From contig NZ_AP031575.1 in the NCBI RefSeq assembly GCF_040436405.1, positions 624,501 through 688,500 on the forward strand: a stretch of DNA of 64,000 bases, in the 5' to 3' direction. Shown piece after piece: positions 1-9,619 of this stretch. Under the pieces are notes generated by a model. It ran no database searches. It saw nothing but the letters and a program-made list of their open reading frames with translations, and was not told the origin of the DNA. Positions within the stretch are counted from its first letter, which is position 1, and each line of letters opens with the position of its first letter. The position numbers were made by a program, and so were the translations under genes. The DNA comes from Marinomonas sp. THO17 (GTDB lineage: Bacteria > Pseudomonadota > Gammaproteobacteria > Pseudomonadales > Marinomonadaceae).

Positions 1-604
1 CGCTTGGTCTGCTTTTGTTGGTTTATTTATTGCTCGAATCTCTCGTGGTCGTACCATTCGTGAATTCGTACTGGGAGTGATTTTAATTCCATCTTTGGCA
101 GCCATGCTGTGGTTTGGCATCATTGGCTCCGCAGGCATTTACGAATCCATCTACGGCACGGACATGAGCATTTATAATGAGGCCGTCACGAATTGGAATT
201 ACGCTGGTAGCCTATATGCCGCTTTTGACGTATTAACACCTGGAAATATGGCTTTCATTGCCAAAGGTTTTGCGCTTATTGCCGTGGTGATTTTCTTTAT
301 AACCGCTGCAGACTCCGGCACCTTAGTGGTAGGACGATTACTTGCATTTGGCCGTCGTCCCCCCAAACAACAGATCATTATCTGGGGTATTCTATTGGGC
401 GCAGTCACCTTAATTGTTTTATTAATGGGCGGCAGAGAAGCATTACAAGGTTTGCAAGCAGCCTCTATTGCTGGTGCGCTCCCCTTCTCTCTGGTAGTGA
501 TCGCCATGATGTTTGGTTTGATTAAATCGCTCATGAAAGAAGATCAATTGCTGACCTCAAAGCAAACAGAGATAAGTAACAACGTAAAAACCGATAATCT
601 CTAA
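1..604 (+). CDS. BCCT-family (betaine/choline/carnitine) transporter, C-terminal part
   Basis: The 5' end lies outside the window; the reading frame is open from base 2. The first residues read WSAFVGLFIARISRGRTIRE, the conserved loop of the BCCT family of sodium- or proton-coupled transporters for compatible solutes such as glycine betaine. Three or four hydrophobic segments follow, including one with the family-typical TAADSGT stretch, then a short polar cytoplasmic tail. It would act in the inner membrane, probably in osmoprotection, as is common in marine bacteria. The substrate cannot be read from this fragment. A strong hairpin terminator follows the stop codon. Confidence 0.9.
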   Translation, partial: AWSAFVGLFIARISRGRTIREFVLGVILIPSLAAMLWFGIIGSAGIYESIYGTDMSIYNEAVTNWNYAGSLYAAFDVLTPGNMAFIAKGFALIAVVIFFITAADSGTLVVGRLLAFGRRPPKQQIIIWGILLGAVTLIVLLMGGREALQGLQAASIAGALPFSLVVIAMMFGLIKSLMKEDQLLTSKQTEISNNVKTDNL

Positions 605-643
605 AACGAACAATCTGAAATACGATTCTAGAAAGACAACACA

Positions 644-679
644 AAAGCCATATTCACCTTGCAAGGCGAATATGGCTTT
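644..679. terminator. Bidirectional hairpin terminator
   Basis: A perfect 12-bp stem (644-655 with 668-679) lies between the convergent BCCT transporter and yajQ genes. It has A-runs and T-runs on its outer edges, so it can stop transcription from both sides. Confidence 0.8.
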
Positions 680-712
680 ATGACTTAGCCTTCCTTAACT
701 AAGTGAGCTTAC

Positions 713-1198
713 TTAGTCACGAAAATTAGTAAATTGTACGGGTTGGCCAAGGTCAGCACCGCGCAATAAACTCATCACTTGTTGTAGATCATCACGCTTC
801 TTACCTGTTACACGTAATTGATCTCCTTGAATTTGCGCCTGCACCTTAATTTTGCTGTCCTTGATCATTTTTACGATCTTTTTAGCTTCAGCGGTTTCAA
901 TGCCTTCTTTCATTTTAATGGCCTGCGACACACGCATACTGCCTCTATCAACCTCTTCCTTTTCCAGACTTTTCAAGTCAATGCCGCGCTTTACTAACTT
1001 CTGGTTCAAAATATCAGACAATTGAGTCAATTGAGGCTCTGCTTCAGCGTGCATAACAACGCTGGTCTTATCCTTAATTTCAAAGCTGGCTTTCACCCCT
1101 TTAAAGTCGTAACGTGTGGTCAGTTCACGATTGGCTTGGTCTACCGCGTTGCTGACTTCGTGCCAGTCCAATTCAGAGACAACATCAAATGATGGCAT
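713..1198 (-). CDS. yajQ: YajQ family cyclic-di-GMP/nucleotide-binding protein
   Basis: 161 residues, the usual length of the family. It begins [20 protein letters not shown] and contains the family hallmarks RYDFKG (near 29-34) and the C-terminal KRDDLQQVM. YajQ proteins have two ferredoxin-like domains and bind nucleotides; some members are cyclic-di-GMP effectors that influence transcription. A GGAGCAG ribosome-binding site precedes the ATG. The gene stands alone, divergent from the PanE-like gene and convergent with the transporter. Confidence 0.93.
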   Translation of the reverse strand: MPSFDVVSELDWHEVSNAVDQANRELTTRYDFKGVKASFEIKDKTSVVMHAEAEPQLTQLSDILNQKLVKRGIDLKSLEKEEVDRGSMRVSQAIKMKEGIETAEAKKIVKMIKDSKIKVQAQIQGDQLRVTGKKRDDLQQVMSLLRGADLGQPVQFTNFRD

Positions 1199-1280
1199 TT
1201 TCTGCTCCTATGCATTTTCAATCAATTCATTTGGCGCGATAATAGCAAGAAATGAAATGAAACACCTAATGGATCACCCT

Positions 1281-2228
1281 ATGAAACAAACTCGTTGGTT
1301 AGTGGTCGGCTCAGGCGCAATTGGTCTTTTTTGGGCCTGCAAGCTGAAACGACTCGATCACAAAGTGCATATGGTCTACCGCAGCACCAACCCCGGGAAA
1401 TACATCACCCTTGATGCTCATGTTGATGAGTATGGCGAACAACTGGCTGAAACTCAGGTCTATAAAATCAAACCTTTCACCGCAGCCGAACTAGAAAAAC
1501 AATATGACCGAGTGTTGCTCTGCACCAAATCCTTTGATCTGCTTAATGCTTACCAACAAATCGCGCCACACTTGACCAAAGACGCGGAGGTGATTTGCCT
1601 GTGCAACGGCATGGGGGCACAAGCTGAATTGGCTAATGTACTCACAGCAGAGCAAACCCTATGGGCGGGCGTTACTAACGAAGGGGTGTTAAAAGTCGAT
1701 ATTAATCACATCAAGCACACTGGACTTGGGGATACCTTCGTTGGCCAATGGAACCGTGAAGCCGCAATGAAGACCTGTCCATTAGAAGGCTTTGGGGTCA
1801 TCAATATTCATCAAAGAATTCTTGAGAAGCTTGCTGTCAATGCTGTCATCAACCCCATTACAGCCATTTTCAACTTGCATAATGGCGACATTCTCAATGA
1901 TGAATATCAAAATTTGGTGCAGGCTACCCTCTCTGAACTGGCGAGTATTTTTACCCATCCTAAGTTTACTTACGCCGAACAAAGCCAACATCTCACCTAC
2001 GACAACTTAAAAAATCGTGTCGAAACCGTGGCTAAATTAACGCGTTTAAATCGTTCTTCCATGTACGAAGATTTGCGCTTACAACGCCAAACCGAAAACG
2101 ATTTTATCTCAGGTTTTTTAATCCATCACAGCCCAATCGATCTCAAAGTTCAGCCCTTACTCCATGAGGGCATAGCTCATCCCGAACGACGTGATGAAGT
2201 ACAAAAAAAGCTGCTAAGCCTTGCTTAG
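1281..2228 (+). CDS. panE: 2-dehydropantoate 2-reductase family protein (PanE/ApbA-like)
   Basis: About 315 residues from the ATG at 1281 (MKQTRWLVVGSGAIGLFWA). The N-terminus is a Rossmann NADP-binding motif GSGAIG, and the C-terminal half has the ketopantoate reductase helical domain with the KLAVNAVINPITAI signature containing the catalytic Lys. The family reduces ketopantoate to pantoate in pantothenate and coenzyme A synthesis; diverged members may use other substrates. The frame is open upstream to 1116, but residues before 1281 do not resemble the family. An in-frame ATG at 1257 is an alternative start. The stop codon lies inside the terminator hairpin. Confidence 0.85.
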   Translation: MKQTRWLVVGSGAIGLFWACKLKRLDHKVHMVYRSTNPGKYITLDAHVDEYGEQLAETQVYKIKPFTAAELEKQYDRVLLCTKSFDLLNAYQQIAPHLTKDAEVICLCNGMGAQAELANVLTAEQTLWAGVTNEGVLKVDINHIKHTGLGDTFVGQWNREAAMKTCPLEGFGVINIHQRILEKLAVNAVINPITAIFNLHNGDILNDEYQNLVQATLSELASIFTHPKFTYAEQSQHLTYDNLKNRVETVAKLTRLNRSSMYEDLRLQRQTENDFISGFLIHHSPIDLKVQPLLHEGIAHPERRDEVQKKLLSLA

Positions 2229-2236
2229 CAGCTTTT
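2206..2236. terminator. Hairpin terminator overlapping the panE stop codon
   Basis: A perfect 14-bp inverted repeat (2206-2219 with 2223-2236) starts with an A-run and ends with a T-run. The panE stop codon (2226-2228) is in its right arm. It can serve panE and also the converging gene to the right. Confidence 0.8.
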
Positions 2237-2288
2237 AATCAGAGCCGTATTCAATCAACATCAACAAGCGACTGCGCTCATTCAAACC

Positions 2289-3122
2289 TTAGAGCTTGGT
2301 AATTTTTTCCTTAGTTAAGGCAATTTTCTTCTCTTTGTACAAGGCACCCAAGGCTTTTTTGTAGGTGGCCTTACTTACTTTAAAGACTTTATATATGGCT
2401 TCAGGTGAAGCTTTGTCGGTTAAATCCGATTCACCACCTTGCGCTTCCAAATAATCCATCACATCATCCAAAATATTGCGAACTTTTTTATAACCCACCT
2501 CCTGTAAGCTGATGTCGATTTTGCCATCATCACGCATTTGCTTAATATAGGCGGTGGTTTTCTCACCTTTGCGCAGTTGACGAAACGCATCTTCAAAAAA
2601 CAGCACGCCCCAGAAGCGATGATCAATAATACACTTGAAACCGATATTGGTTTTGTCGCCAACGATAATCGACACTTTATCCCCCACACGATAAGGGGCC
2701 TCTTCACGATTCAACAAAGGATCGATTTTAGTAGTTGCCACGATACGATGTGTGTTTTGATCCAGATAGATGAACATTAAATGAGTTTCACCTTCCTCGA
2801 CACGATTCTTTTGCTGACTAAATGGCACCAACAAATCTTTTGGTAAGCCCCAATCAAAGAAAGCGCCAACCTGATTCACCGCCACCGCTTTTAACGCCGC
2901 AAACTCACCCACTTGCGCCTTTGGAAAATCCGTTGTGGCAATCAACTTATCGTCCGAGTCCAAATAGACAAAGACTTCAATATCGTCGCCCAGTGCCAAA
3001 TTTTTTGGCACATAACGTTTTGGTAAAAGGATTTCACCCAGTGCTTCAGCATCCAAATAGACGCCAAACTCTTTTTCTTTCACAACACTTAAGGTATTTA
3101 AGCGTCCAATTTGTGTGGCCAT
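2289..3122 (-). CDS. CvfB-type S1-domain RNA-binding protein
   Basis: 277 residues from MATQIGRLNTLSVVKEKEFG. The protein has tandem S1-like OB folds (roughly 5-65, 70-130 and 150-215), with motifs such as GVYLDAEALGEILLP and GAFFDWGLPKDLLVP. A winged-helix-like C-terminus follows (about 225-277: ASPEAIYKVFKVSKATYKKA). This is the CvfB/YitL arrangement, an RNA-binding family linked to post-transcriptional regulation. The frame is open 10 codons further upstream, but GGAGA sits just before the ATG at 3122, which decides the start. Confidence 0.85.
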   Translation of the reverse strand: MATQIGRLNTLSVVKEKEFGVYLDAEALGEILLPKRYVPKNLALGDDIEVFVYLDSDDKLIATTDFPKAQVGEFAALKAVAVNQVGAFFDWGLPKDLLVPFSQQKNRVEEGETHLMFIYLDQNTHRIVATTKIDPLLNREEAPYRVGDKVSIIVGDKTNIGFKCIIDHRFWGVLFFEDAFRQLRKGEKTTAYIKQMRDDGKIDISLQEVGYKKVRNILDDVMDYLEAQGGESDLTDKASPEAIYKVFKVSKATYKKALGALYKEKKIALTKEKITKL

Positions 3123-3181
3123 GGTTTCTCCGGCTAGCGATTTTTCCCGCACTATACTGACTTATACTGGTATCGCAAGGA

Positions 3182-3736
3182 TTAGTTTGTGCTCATGCAG
3201 GCTTGAAAGATATCCTCCAAGCTTTTTTTCCCCAACGCTTCCATTTTACTGATGTTGTCATTCGGAATGTTTGAAGTATCACCATAAAAGGCAATGGCTT
3301 TATCCAAACTGGCTTCACGAAGAATATGCAGCATTGGATAAGGGGAACGATTGGTATAATTCGATACATCATCGTCTTCAGTGCCAGCGAAACAATAATT
3401 AGGGTGGAAAGTCGCCAATTGATAAACGCCTTCACAGCCTTGATCAAACATTAAGTTCTCCGCCGTTTCAACAAAATCCAAATAACGATGAAAATCTTTA
3501 AACAGGGTTGGAAAAATCAACAAGGTCGTTTCCGTCTCGGAATGTTCGTCTAACCATTGAATTTCCGTCATTAACTCTTCTAAAGCAATGTCCATTTTCT
3601 TTGAACGCAAGACCACCAGACGCACAGTGTCATTGTCGATTTCTCGTTTCGCAAAAGGACAAACATTGTGTTCCACAATAAATCCTTTTACCCAATTCAT
3701 GGTTTGGTGGATCACCAAGTCGTCTGATAGCAACAT
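3182..3736 (-). CDS. DUF1415 family protein
   Basis: 184 residues. The sequence shows the conserved DUF1415 features WVKGFIVEHNVCPFAKRE near the start, FHPNYCFAGT in the middle and NRSPYPMLHILRE near 130-145. The function is unknown. The paired Cys-Pro-Phe and His-Pro motifs suggest a metal or ligand site, but this is inference. There is no signal peptide or membrane segment, so it should be cytoplasmic. It lies divergent from srmB, separated by about 190 bp. Confidence 0.88.
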   Translation of the reverse strand: MLLSDDLVIHQTMNWVKGFIVEHNVCPFAKREIDNDTVRLVVLRSKKMDIALEELMTEIQWLDEHSETETTLLIFPTLFKDFHRYLDFVETAENLMFDQGCEGVYQLATFHPNYCFAGTEDDDVSNYTNRSPYPMLHILREASLDKAIAFYGDTSNIPNDNISKMEALGKKSLEDIFQACMSTN

Positions 3737-3928
3737 AAATTATCTTCTTATAAGCAATGGTCATAGTCGTCTTACAAGCAGTAAGCCAAAAACTCACTTT
3801 GGTAAAACGGCTTTTGATTTCGAAACAGCATAAAACAAGGTATCATGCTGCTCATCTGCCTGTTACTGATTATTGCTCAACAACAGGTCCTTTTTTCTGC
3901 AATAAAATTCCTGCAACAGAGAGATTAC

Positions 3929-5122
3929 ATGTCATTTGCTGAATTAGAGCTAGATTACACGATAGTAGAAGCAATCAATAGTCTAGGTTTTGACACACCG
4001 ACCGAAATTCAACAGCAAGCCATCCCTGTTATTTTAGAAGGTTCTGACCTTTTGGCTACCGCCCCGACCGGAACAGGTAAAACCATCGCCTTCTGCGCCC
4101 CAGCCGTTCAGCACGTATTAGACAGGGATGAGACCGCCACCACAGCACCAAAAGTATTAATTTTAGCGCCAAGTCGCGAATTAGCGCGGCAAATTTTTAA
4201 CGTAATTGGCGAACTGACTCAGCATACACGCATTCAATCACAGCTCATTATTGGCGGCACTCCTTACGGCATGCAGCAGCAACAATTAAGCGAAGCCTGT
4301 GACATCTTGATTGCCACCCCTGGGCGCCTAGTGGAATTGGACGAAAAGCAATGGCTGGATCTAACCGATGTTAGCTATTTTGTTATCGACGAAGCCGATC
4401 GCATGCTCGATATGGGCTTTGTTAATGCCATTAACCATATCGCCAAAGAATTGCCCACAGAGCACCAAACCTTGATGTTTTCAGCCACCCTTGAAGGTGA
4501 AAAAATGGGCCGCTTTGCCAGTGCCCTATTAAGCCCAGATACGGAACAAATTCGCCTTGGCGAATCATCACGCACTGTGCCCAATCAGATTCGACAAATT
4601 GCTTATCGTGTGGACGACGATGCCCATAAGGAAGCAATACTCAAGCATCTGCTCGGCAAAGAAGGGGTTCAGCAGGCAGTAGTATTCGTATCGAACCGTG
4701 ATCATGTGGATGTGTGGGTACAAAAGATACGTAACATGAACATTATGTGTGATGGCCTACATGGGGAAATGAAGCAAGGTGATCGTAGCGAGCATTTAAA
4801 ACAAATGAAGCGCGGTCGCTTGCAAGTGTTGGTCGCCACTGATGTGGCATCGCGCGGCATTGATCTACCGGAAATCAACACCGTCATTAACTTACGCTTA
4901 CCACGCAAAGCGGACTCTTATATCCATCGTGCTGGCCGCGCCTCTCGGGAAGGTGCTCCGGGCGAATGCATCTCATTGATCGACATTAATGACCTGCCGA
5001 TGATTGAGAAGATTCAGCGCTTCATGCAAAGCAATATTAAATTTGGCCGCATTGAAGGGTTAGAACCAAAAACCAAAGCCCGCTCACCACGTAACAAAAA
5101 GAAAAAGAAGAAAACTAAGTGA
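3929..5122 (+). CDS. srmB: DEAD-box ATP-dependent RNA helicase SrmB
   Basis: 397 residues from MSFAELELDYTIVEAI, with GAGAG just upstream; the frame continues open to 3845 but that part looks non-coding. Motifs in order are the Q motif (PTEIQQQAIP), Walker A APTGTGKT (45-52), PSRELA (81-86), TPGR, DEAD (154-157), SAT (185-187), VATDVASRG and HRAGR (334-338). A lysine-rich basic tail follows. The order and the N-terminus fit SrmB, which assists early assembly of the large ribosomal subunit. Another DEAD-box subgroup is possible but less likely. Confidence 0.88.
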   Translation: MSFAELELDYTIVEAINSLGFDTPTEIQQQAIPVILEGSDLLATAPTGTGKTIAFCAPAVQHVLDRDETATTAPKVLILAPSRELARQIFNVIGELTQHTRIQSQLIIGGTPYGMQQQQLSEACDILIATPGRLVELDEKQWLDLTDVSYFVIDEADRMLDMGFVNAINHIAKELPTEHQTLMFSATLEGEKMGRFASALLSPDTEQIRLGESSRTVPNQIRQIAYRVDDDAHKEAILKHLLGKEGVQQAVVFVSNRDHVDVWVQKIRNMNIMCDGLHGEMKQGDRSEHLKQMKRGRLQVLVATDVASRGIDLPEINTVINLRLPRKADSYIHRAGRASREGAPGECISLIDINDLPMIEKIQRFMQSNIKFGRIEGLEPKTKARSPRNKKKKKKTK

Positions 5123-5152
5123 TCTTTTCACTTTACCCAAGTTTCAAACAGC

Positions 5153-5183
5153 AAAAGCGTCGATTCATTAAACGGCGCTTTTT
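5153..5183 (+). terminator. Hairpin terminator after srmB
   Basis: A 10-bp stem with one wobble pair (5153-5162 with 5173-5182) is followed by a T-run. It lies between convergent srmB and the envelope operon and can act in both directions. Confidence 0.7.
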
Positions 5184-5186
5184 ACT

Positions 5187-6326
5187 CTAACAACCTTCGA
5201 CTGAGGTGGCGCGAACCACAAACTGTTTGGCTGGACAAGCAACCGAACTAGGTACTTGACTAGTATCGCCAAAACAACTTCCTGCATTCATATTAATGTG
5301 ATTTCTGAGCACACCACGGTGCACGACAGGCCCTGAGGAAGAGCATTGTACAGAGAAATTTACATTCACACAGGACACTAACTCAGGCTTAATCACTGGC
5401 AAGGTCCCAAAAACATGTTTTTCACCAAAACAATTTCTTGCCGCTAAGCGAGCTCCTGAAGTCAGTTTGCTCAGATATATCTGCTTGTTTCTGGCCTCTT
5501 CTTCTTTGGCTCTTTGCTGGGCTAACGCACGGGCCTGTCTTTCCTGACGACGTTTCTCTTCTGCTAAACGACGCTCCTCCTCTCGCTGCCGACGTGCTTC
5601 TTCTGCCTGCCGTCTTTGCTCTGCCTGACGTCTAGCCTGCTCTTGTTGTTGCTGAATATTTGCCAGTGCCTGTTGTTGCTCTTGTTGTACTCGACGCTGT
5701 TGAGCTTGTTGCTGACGTTTTTGCCGTTCTTTTTCTTGTCGTTGTGCTTCAATCTGTTTCAGTTGACGATTAAAATCCGCTTGTTGACGAGCCAAATCTG
5801 CCTGCAATTGATTATTCAATTGAGTCAAAGCGGAGCTAAATGCCGCCATTGTGCTATTAGATCCAGATGAACCACCTGAGTTGTCGCTTGCTTCCTCATC
5901 ACGACAATCCCAAGAATCCAAATTGCCAGCAACACACTGGGCATATTCTCTAGCAATGGGGCAACGTCTGGCACATTTCGCTTCCAATTTTTGTTGGACA
6001 ACGAGACGCTGCTTTTGTTTGTAGTATTTTTCCTGATCCTGACGGTAAGCCATTAAGTCATTCAGGCGCTGTTTTGAGTCTTGATCGAATACCAGAGGGC
6101 GTGCTTTTTTGATTTCTTGATCTGCACAAGCAAAGTTTTCATCGTCCGTACAGCGATAACCTGCTTCAATAGCGTCATCAAATTCCATTTGATCCAAGCG
6201 ATCCAACTGATCTAACTGGTCCAACATTTTAAGCATGTCCTGCGGCGAGGTTTCTGCCATTGTTGTCATGGTGCCAAAGCTAAGTAACAGACTTAATATC
6301 CCACTCATTATTGTGCATTTTTTCAT
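5187..6326 (-). CDS. Exported coiled-coil protein with Cys-rich C-terminal domain, unknown function
   Basis: 379 residues. A signal peptide (1-24, ending TTMA-E) is followed by a region with cysteines (about 55-150: YRCTDD, CARRCPIAREYAQC, WDCRDEE). A long Gln/Arg/Glu-rich coiled coil (about 165-290) comes next, then a C-terminal domain with five or six cysteines (NCFGE, SCVNVNF, QCSSSG, SCFGDT, ACPAK, EGC). It is probably periplasmic with disulfides. I do not recognise a family. The ATG overlaps the upstream stop codon (TGATG), so it is translationally coupled to the DUF4105 lipoprotein and is the last gene of a three-gene operon. Confidence 0.75.
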   Translation of the reverse strand: MKKCTIMSGILSLLLSFGTMTTMAETSPQDMLKMLDQLDQLDRLDQMEFDDAIEAGYRCTDDENFACADQEIKKARPLVFDQDSKQRLNDLMAYRQDQEKYYKQKQRLVVQQKLEAKCARRCPIAREYAQCVAGNLDSWDCRDEEASDNSGGSSGSNSTMAAFSSALTQLNNQLQADLARQQADFNRQLKQIEAQRQEKERQKRQQQAQQRRVQQEQQQALANIQQQQEQARRQAEQRRQAEEARRQREEERRLAEEKRRQERQARALAQQRAKEEEARNKQIYLSKLTSGARLAARNCFGEKHVFGTLPVIKPELVSCVNVNFSVQCSSSGPVVHRGVLRNHINMNAGSCFGDTSQVPSSVACPAKQFVVRATSVEGC

Positions 6327-7981
6327 CAGAACAGCCCCTCTAAAGTCTCAATATTATCGAGCGTTTGCACCAGCTCTTGCTCCAGTAACTTCAGCTCTTT
6401 CATACCTTGATGATCATCTGGCACCGCCGACGCCACCAGAGTAAATATTTTCTGTTGTGCTTGTTGTGAACCACACACCAATTCGCTCTTGGCTTGAAAG
6501 TCAGCTAACTGTCTTAGCTTAGGAATGCCATCAAAACGAGGCACAGCCATCTGCACTTGCAATAAAGGCAACACGTAACAGTGTCGCAAAAGCTGCTTAT
6601 CCACCCCCTCGGGCAAAGCCTTGAGCTTGGCTTGCATGACATCCAGCAGTTGCAGCTCAATGACAATGTCAACCACCTTAAGAAACAGATCAAAACGCAA
6701 ATACACCAGCTGGCGTTCCTCAAGCAACAATTGCGCCTCTAATAAGTAGTCATTGCTGGCCAAGTTGTTATAAACCGAATCAGACAACAACAAATCATAC
6801 AAGCGTTTCGCTGCACGGGATTGATCGTATTGCTCTAAGCTTGCATACGGATACTCATCAATGGCATCCAACAAGGCTGATAAAGCTTGTTGGTAATACA
6901 CACGATTGCGTGGAAAGTAGTAACCTTTCGACTCAGCCTTATCGAGTGAAAGCAACTCACTACCCCGCGCTAAAGGGCTATTTCTTAACTGATGAAACAA
7001 TGAATCAGGACGCAAAAAACCCAATGCTTCATTTGACTGATTCTCTAATTGCAAAGCCTCATTCAAGAGATCTTGCAATAAGGTGGCGCAATTCACCGTA
7101 ATAAAACGGTAATTACCACGATAACTCCAATGAATTTCTGATAAATCCCTAACAATTTGTTCGACCTGTTGCGCAGACAAATTCAACGGCAAGGAATACA
7201 AGTCGCGATCCGCAAGTAAGGTATTGGCACGAAACACTTCGCGAAAAGTTGAAGCAAATAAGTGCGCATCATAACCACCAAAAAAGCCCTTTAACACATT
7301 CATAGTAAAACCGTCTATGCGCGCTACATAGCCTAAAAACACATGATTAAAGAGGTTTTGTTGACAAGCTTGTAGACTGGATGAGGCATCAGGACAAACC
7401 AAAAGCCGCACCGAAACATGGCCAAAAGAGGAGGCAACCCCCCGTCCTTCTGAAGCGAAAACCAGATGAATTTCTCGCACATCTTGTGGATTAATGGATA
7501 CCAGGTGTCCGCCTTGGTTGGAATCAAACAGATAAAAAGGTACTGGATCTAGACAGTGTTGGTAATTCACTTGCGCCTGATAACGTCGTGCAAAATAAGC
7601 AGCATAAACAGGATGACGACAGGCAAAGTCTTCTTCTACAAGATACGCACGCAATATCGCTACAAAAATGTCATACTGAGCTTGATGTCGATCTTTAATT
7701 AAATCTTTGGCGTATTGAAAACGTTTATCCGCCAGTAATTCAGATGACGAAAACTCAAAATCCGCCACGGCATTGTCGACCGCCAACAAATAAGTTAACT
7801 CTGTGCACAAGCTATTGTCTCGACGTGCGGCCGCTAATAAAGCTGGTGCTTTATTCAGCACACTTTTGTCCATCGTATTATCACAATAAACAACAGGCTT
7901 ACTTGCCTTATGAGGTATGGCGCATCCTTGCAATATCATAAGCAAACCAAACAGTATGCTTAACGAAATGCAGCGCTTCAT
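6326..7981 (-). CDS. DUF4105 (Lnb N-terminal-like) lipoprotein
   Basis: 551 residues from MKRCISLSILFGLL; a lipobox LQGC places the lipidated Cys at about position 19. The central region (about 165-330) carries FGHVSVRL and NCATLLQDLL, the conserved His and Cys signatures of the DUF4105/Lnb N-terminal domain, a papain-like fold thought to act in the periplasm or at the membrane. The C-terminal half is helical and unassigned. The frame is open 25 codons upstream, but the lipoprotein signal and an AGG ribosome-binding site support this start. It is the middle gene of a three-gene envelope operon, 7 bp after the preceding gene. Confidence 0.78.
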   Translation of the reverse strand: MKRCISLSILFGLLMILQGCAIPHKASKPVVYCDNTMDKSVLNKAPALLAAARRDNSLCTELTYLLAVDNAVADFEFSSSELLADKRFQYAKDLIKDRHQAQYDIFVAILRAYLVEEDFACRHPVYAAYFARRYQAQVNYQHCLDPVPFYLFDSNQGGHLVSINPQDVREIHLVFASEGRGVASSFGHVSVRLLVCPDASSSLQACQQNLFNHVFLGYVARIDGFTMNVLKGFFGGYDAHLFASTFREVFRANTLLADRDLYSLPLNLSAQQVEQIVRDLSEIHWSYRGNYRFITVNCATLLQDLLNEALQLENQSNEALGFLRPDSLFHQLRNSPLARGSELLSLDKAESKGYYFPRNRVYYQQALSALLDAIDEYPYASLEQYDQSRAAKRLYDLLLSDSVYNNLASNDYLLEAQLLLEERQLVYLRFDLFLKVVDIVIELQLLDVMQAKLKALPEGVDKQLLRHCYVLPLLQVQMAVPRFDGIPKLRQLADFQAKSELVCGSQQAQQKIFTLVASAVPDDHQGMKELKLLEQELVQTLDNIETLEGLF

Positions 7982-7988
7982 TGCAAAC

Positions 7989-8807
7989 CTAAGGTGTCGT
8001 TTTTGCCACCATAGCATCAGGCTTAGCCCAACGCACTGCATGCCCTTCGATGGCATCTAATCTTTCTTGAATGTCTTTGCGAGCTGAATAAACCGTTGGT
8101 GAAGAAATAATGTCGCTGAAGGTATAGGATGGTAGTCCGGTTATAATGGTTGAGCTTTCAGACGCATCGGAATTTTTCATGGCCCTTGGAAACAAACCCA
8201 ACCAATAAAAATAAGGATTGTCATCCAACTCCTGTTGTAATTTGGCAATTTTAGCTTGACGTTCTTGCTGCGCTTTTTGAACTTGATATTGACGCTGCCA
8301 ATAGTCTACCTGAAGCGGATTTTTCTCTACGCCCCGACCCGTTTGATAACGCTCAATGACTCGCTGCATTGCCGCTAAATCCCCCGCTTTGGCTTGCGCC
8401 AAATCGGACTCTAAAGCTTGCTTAGCTTTGCGTTCCTGTTCAAGTACCAATTTTCGCGCCGCTTCCGCTTCTCTTTGTTTTTTCATCGTCACACCATAAG
8501 CCGTCAGCGTGGCTTCTTGCGGCATGGTTATGCGCACTCTTTGTGGTCGATCAGGAGTAGCATCCACTTGCTGAGAAAAGATTTTTTCTTGTTCTTGATT
8601 GATACTTTGTACCGCTTTAACTTGATAGCGACCTTCCTCAACCACCAGGGCTTCACGAGCAAAATCCGCACACTCAAATTTCAGTTCCTCGTTCACATAC
8701 ACCTTGGCACCATTGCTGTTTTCCTGACAATAAATGCCAATTAATGCACTGTCAGCCAGAGCAGCTGATGGTCCTAATACAAGCAAAACAAGAAACATCT
8801 TCTTCAT
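7989..8807 (-). CDS. Exported protein with PEGA-like N-terminus and coiled coil, unknown function
   Basis: 272 residues. A signal peptide (1-18, ALA-D) precedes a short beta-rich region (about 20-100) resembling PEGA-type surface repeats: GAKVYVNEELKFECADF followed by EGRYQVKAV. Charged coiled-coil segments follow (about 108-205) with one Sel1-like stretch (QRVIERYQTGRGVEKNP), then a 60-residue tail. It is the first gene of the operon with the DUF4105 lipoprotein and the Cys-rich coiled-coil protein, so an envelope role is inferred. The PEGA assignment is tentative. Confidence 0.7.
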   Translation of the reverse strand: MKKMFLVLLVLGPSAALADSALIGIYCQENSNGAKVYVNEELKFECADFAREALVVEEGRYQVKAVQSINQEQEKIFSQQVDATPDRPQRVRITMPQEATLTAYGVTMKKQREAEAARKLVLEQERKAKQALESDLAQAKAGDLAAMQRVIERYQTGRGVEKNPLQVDYWQRQYQVQKAQQERQAKIAKLQQELDDNPYFYWLGLFPRAMKNSDASESSTIITGLPSYTFSDIISSPTVYSARKDIQERLDAIEGHAVRWAKPDAMVAKTTP

Positions 8808-8950
8808 AACTACACCTTTCTATTGACTCAATCTCTTCGTGACGTTTAAAAAAGCCATGTTTCATCCGCATGGCTTTTGTATCACTTTTTGTCAGATAAA
8901 GGTCAAGATTACTCAAAAAATGTACAAAGACCAAATCATCAAAGCCAAAA

Positions 8951-8970
8951 AAAACCCCTTTCGGGGCTTT
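8951..8970 (-). terminator. Rho-independent terminator after ribA
   Basis: Read on the minus strand, AAAGCCCC, a GAAA tetraloop and GGGGTTTT run into more T residues, about 30 bp after the ribA stop codon. Confidence 0.85.
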
Positions 8971-9001
8971 CGCAACAAATCGTAACATTTTAATGTTAAC
9001 G

Positions 9002-9619
9002 TCATTCTTCAAACTTAAGCGTGTGTTGCTTGCGTTTTGCCTTGGTTTCCAAATATTGACGATTATGTTGATTAACATGGACTTTTGTCGGTACCAGCTC
9101 CACAACATCAATGCCATGCTCTTTTAATTGCTGAGCTTTATCTGGGTTGTTGGTTAACAAGCGTACTTGCTTTACTCCAAGGGCTAATAACATGTTGGCA
9201 GCAATGCCAAAATCACGGCCATCCTCAGGCAAATGCAACATTTCGTTGGCTTGGTAGGTATCGTAACCTTGATCCTGTAAAGCGTACGCTTCTAGTTTGG
9301 CATACAAGCCAATACCACGACCTTCTTGACGCAAATAGAGGATGTAACCCCCTTCCTCATTAATGCGGTCAATGGCTTCATCCAGTTGCTCACCACAATC
9401 ACAGCGGCCAGAACCAAATACATCACCTGTCAAACATTCAGAATGCAAACGCACTAAAGGCACATAATCCGTTTGCTGAGTGTATTTCGAGTTACCTTCA
9501 AAATATATCCCTATGTGTTCTTTACCTGAGTCATCACCATTAAAGGAAATGAACTCAGCGGTCACGTCACCGGCTCGAACCGGAATCATTACTCGACGCT
9601 TAATGGTCAAATCTGTCAT
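9002..9619 (-). CDS. ribA: GTP cyclohydrolase II
   Basis: 205 residues, a full-length stand-alone RibA. The zinc-binding cysteines are at 62, 73 and 75 ([19 protein letters not shown]). The catalytic loop [10 protein letters not shown] (about 96-105) and the GTP-binding segment LLTNNPDK are present. It converts GTP to 2,5-diamino-6-ribosylamino-pyrimidinone phosphate, formate and pyrophosphate, the first step of riboflavin synthesis. It is not fused to RibB and is monocistronic here, with its own terminator. No FMN riboswitch is seen upstream. Confidence 0.95.
   Translation of the reverse strand: MTDLTIKRRVMIPVRAGDVTAEFISFNGDDSGKEHIGIYFEGNSKYTQQTDYVPLVRLHSECLTGDVFGSGRCDCGEQLDEAIDRINEEGGYILYLRQEGRGIGLYAKLEAYALQDQGYDTYQANEMLHLPEDGRDFGIAANMLLALGVKQVRLLTNNPDKAQQLKEHGIDVVELVPTKVHVNQHNRQYLETKAKRKQHTLKFEE

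Noticed and set aside
1116-1280. N-terminal extension of the PanE-like protein
   Set aside because: It runs opposite the yajQ start and its residues do not resemble the family; the Rossmann motif starts right after 1281.
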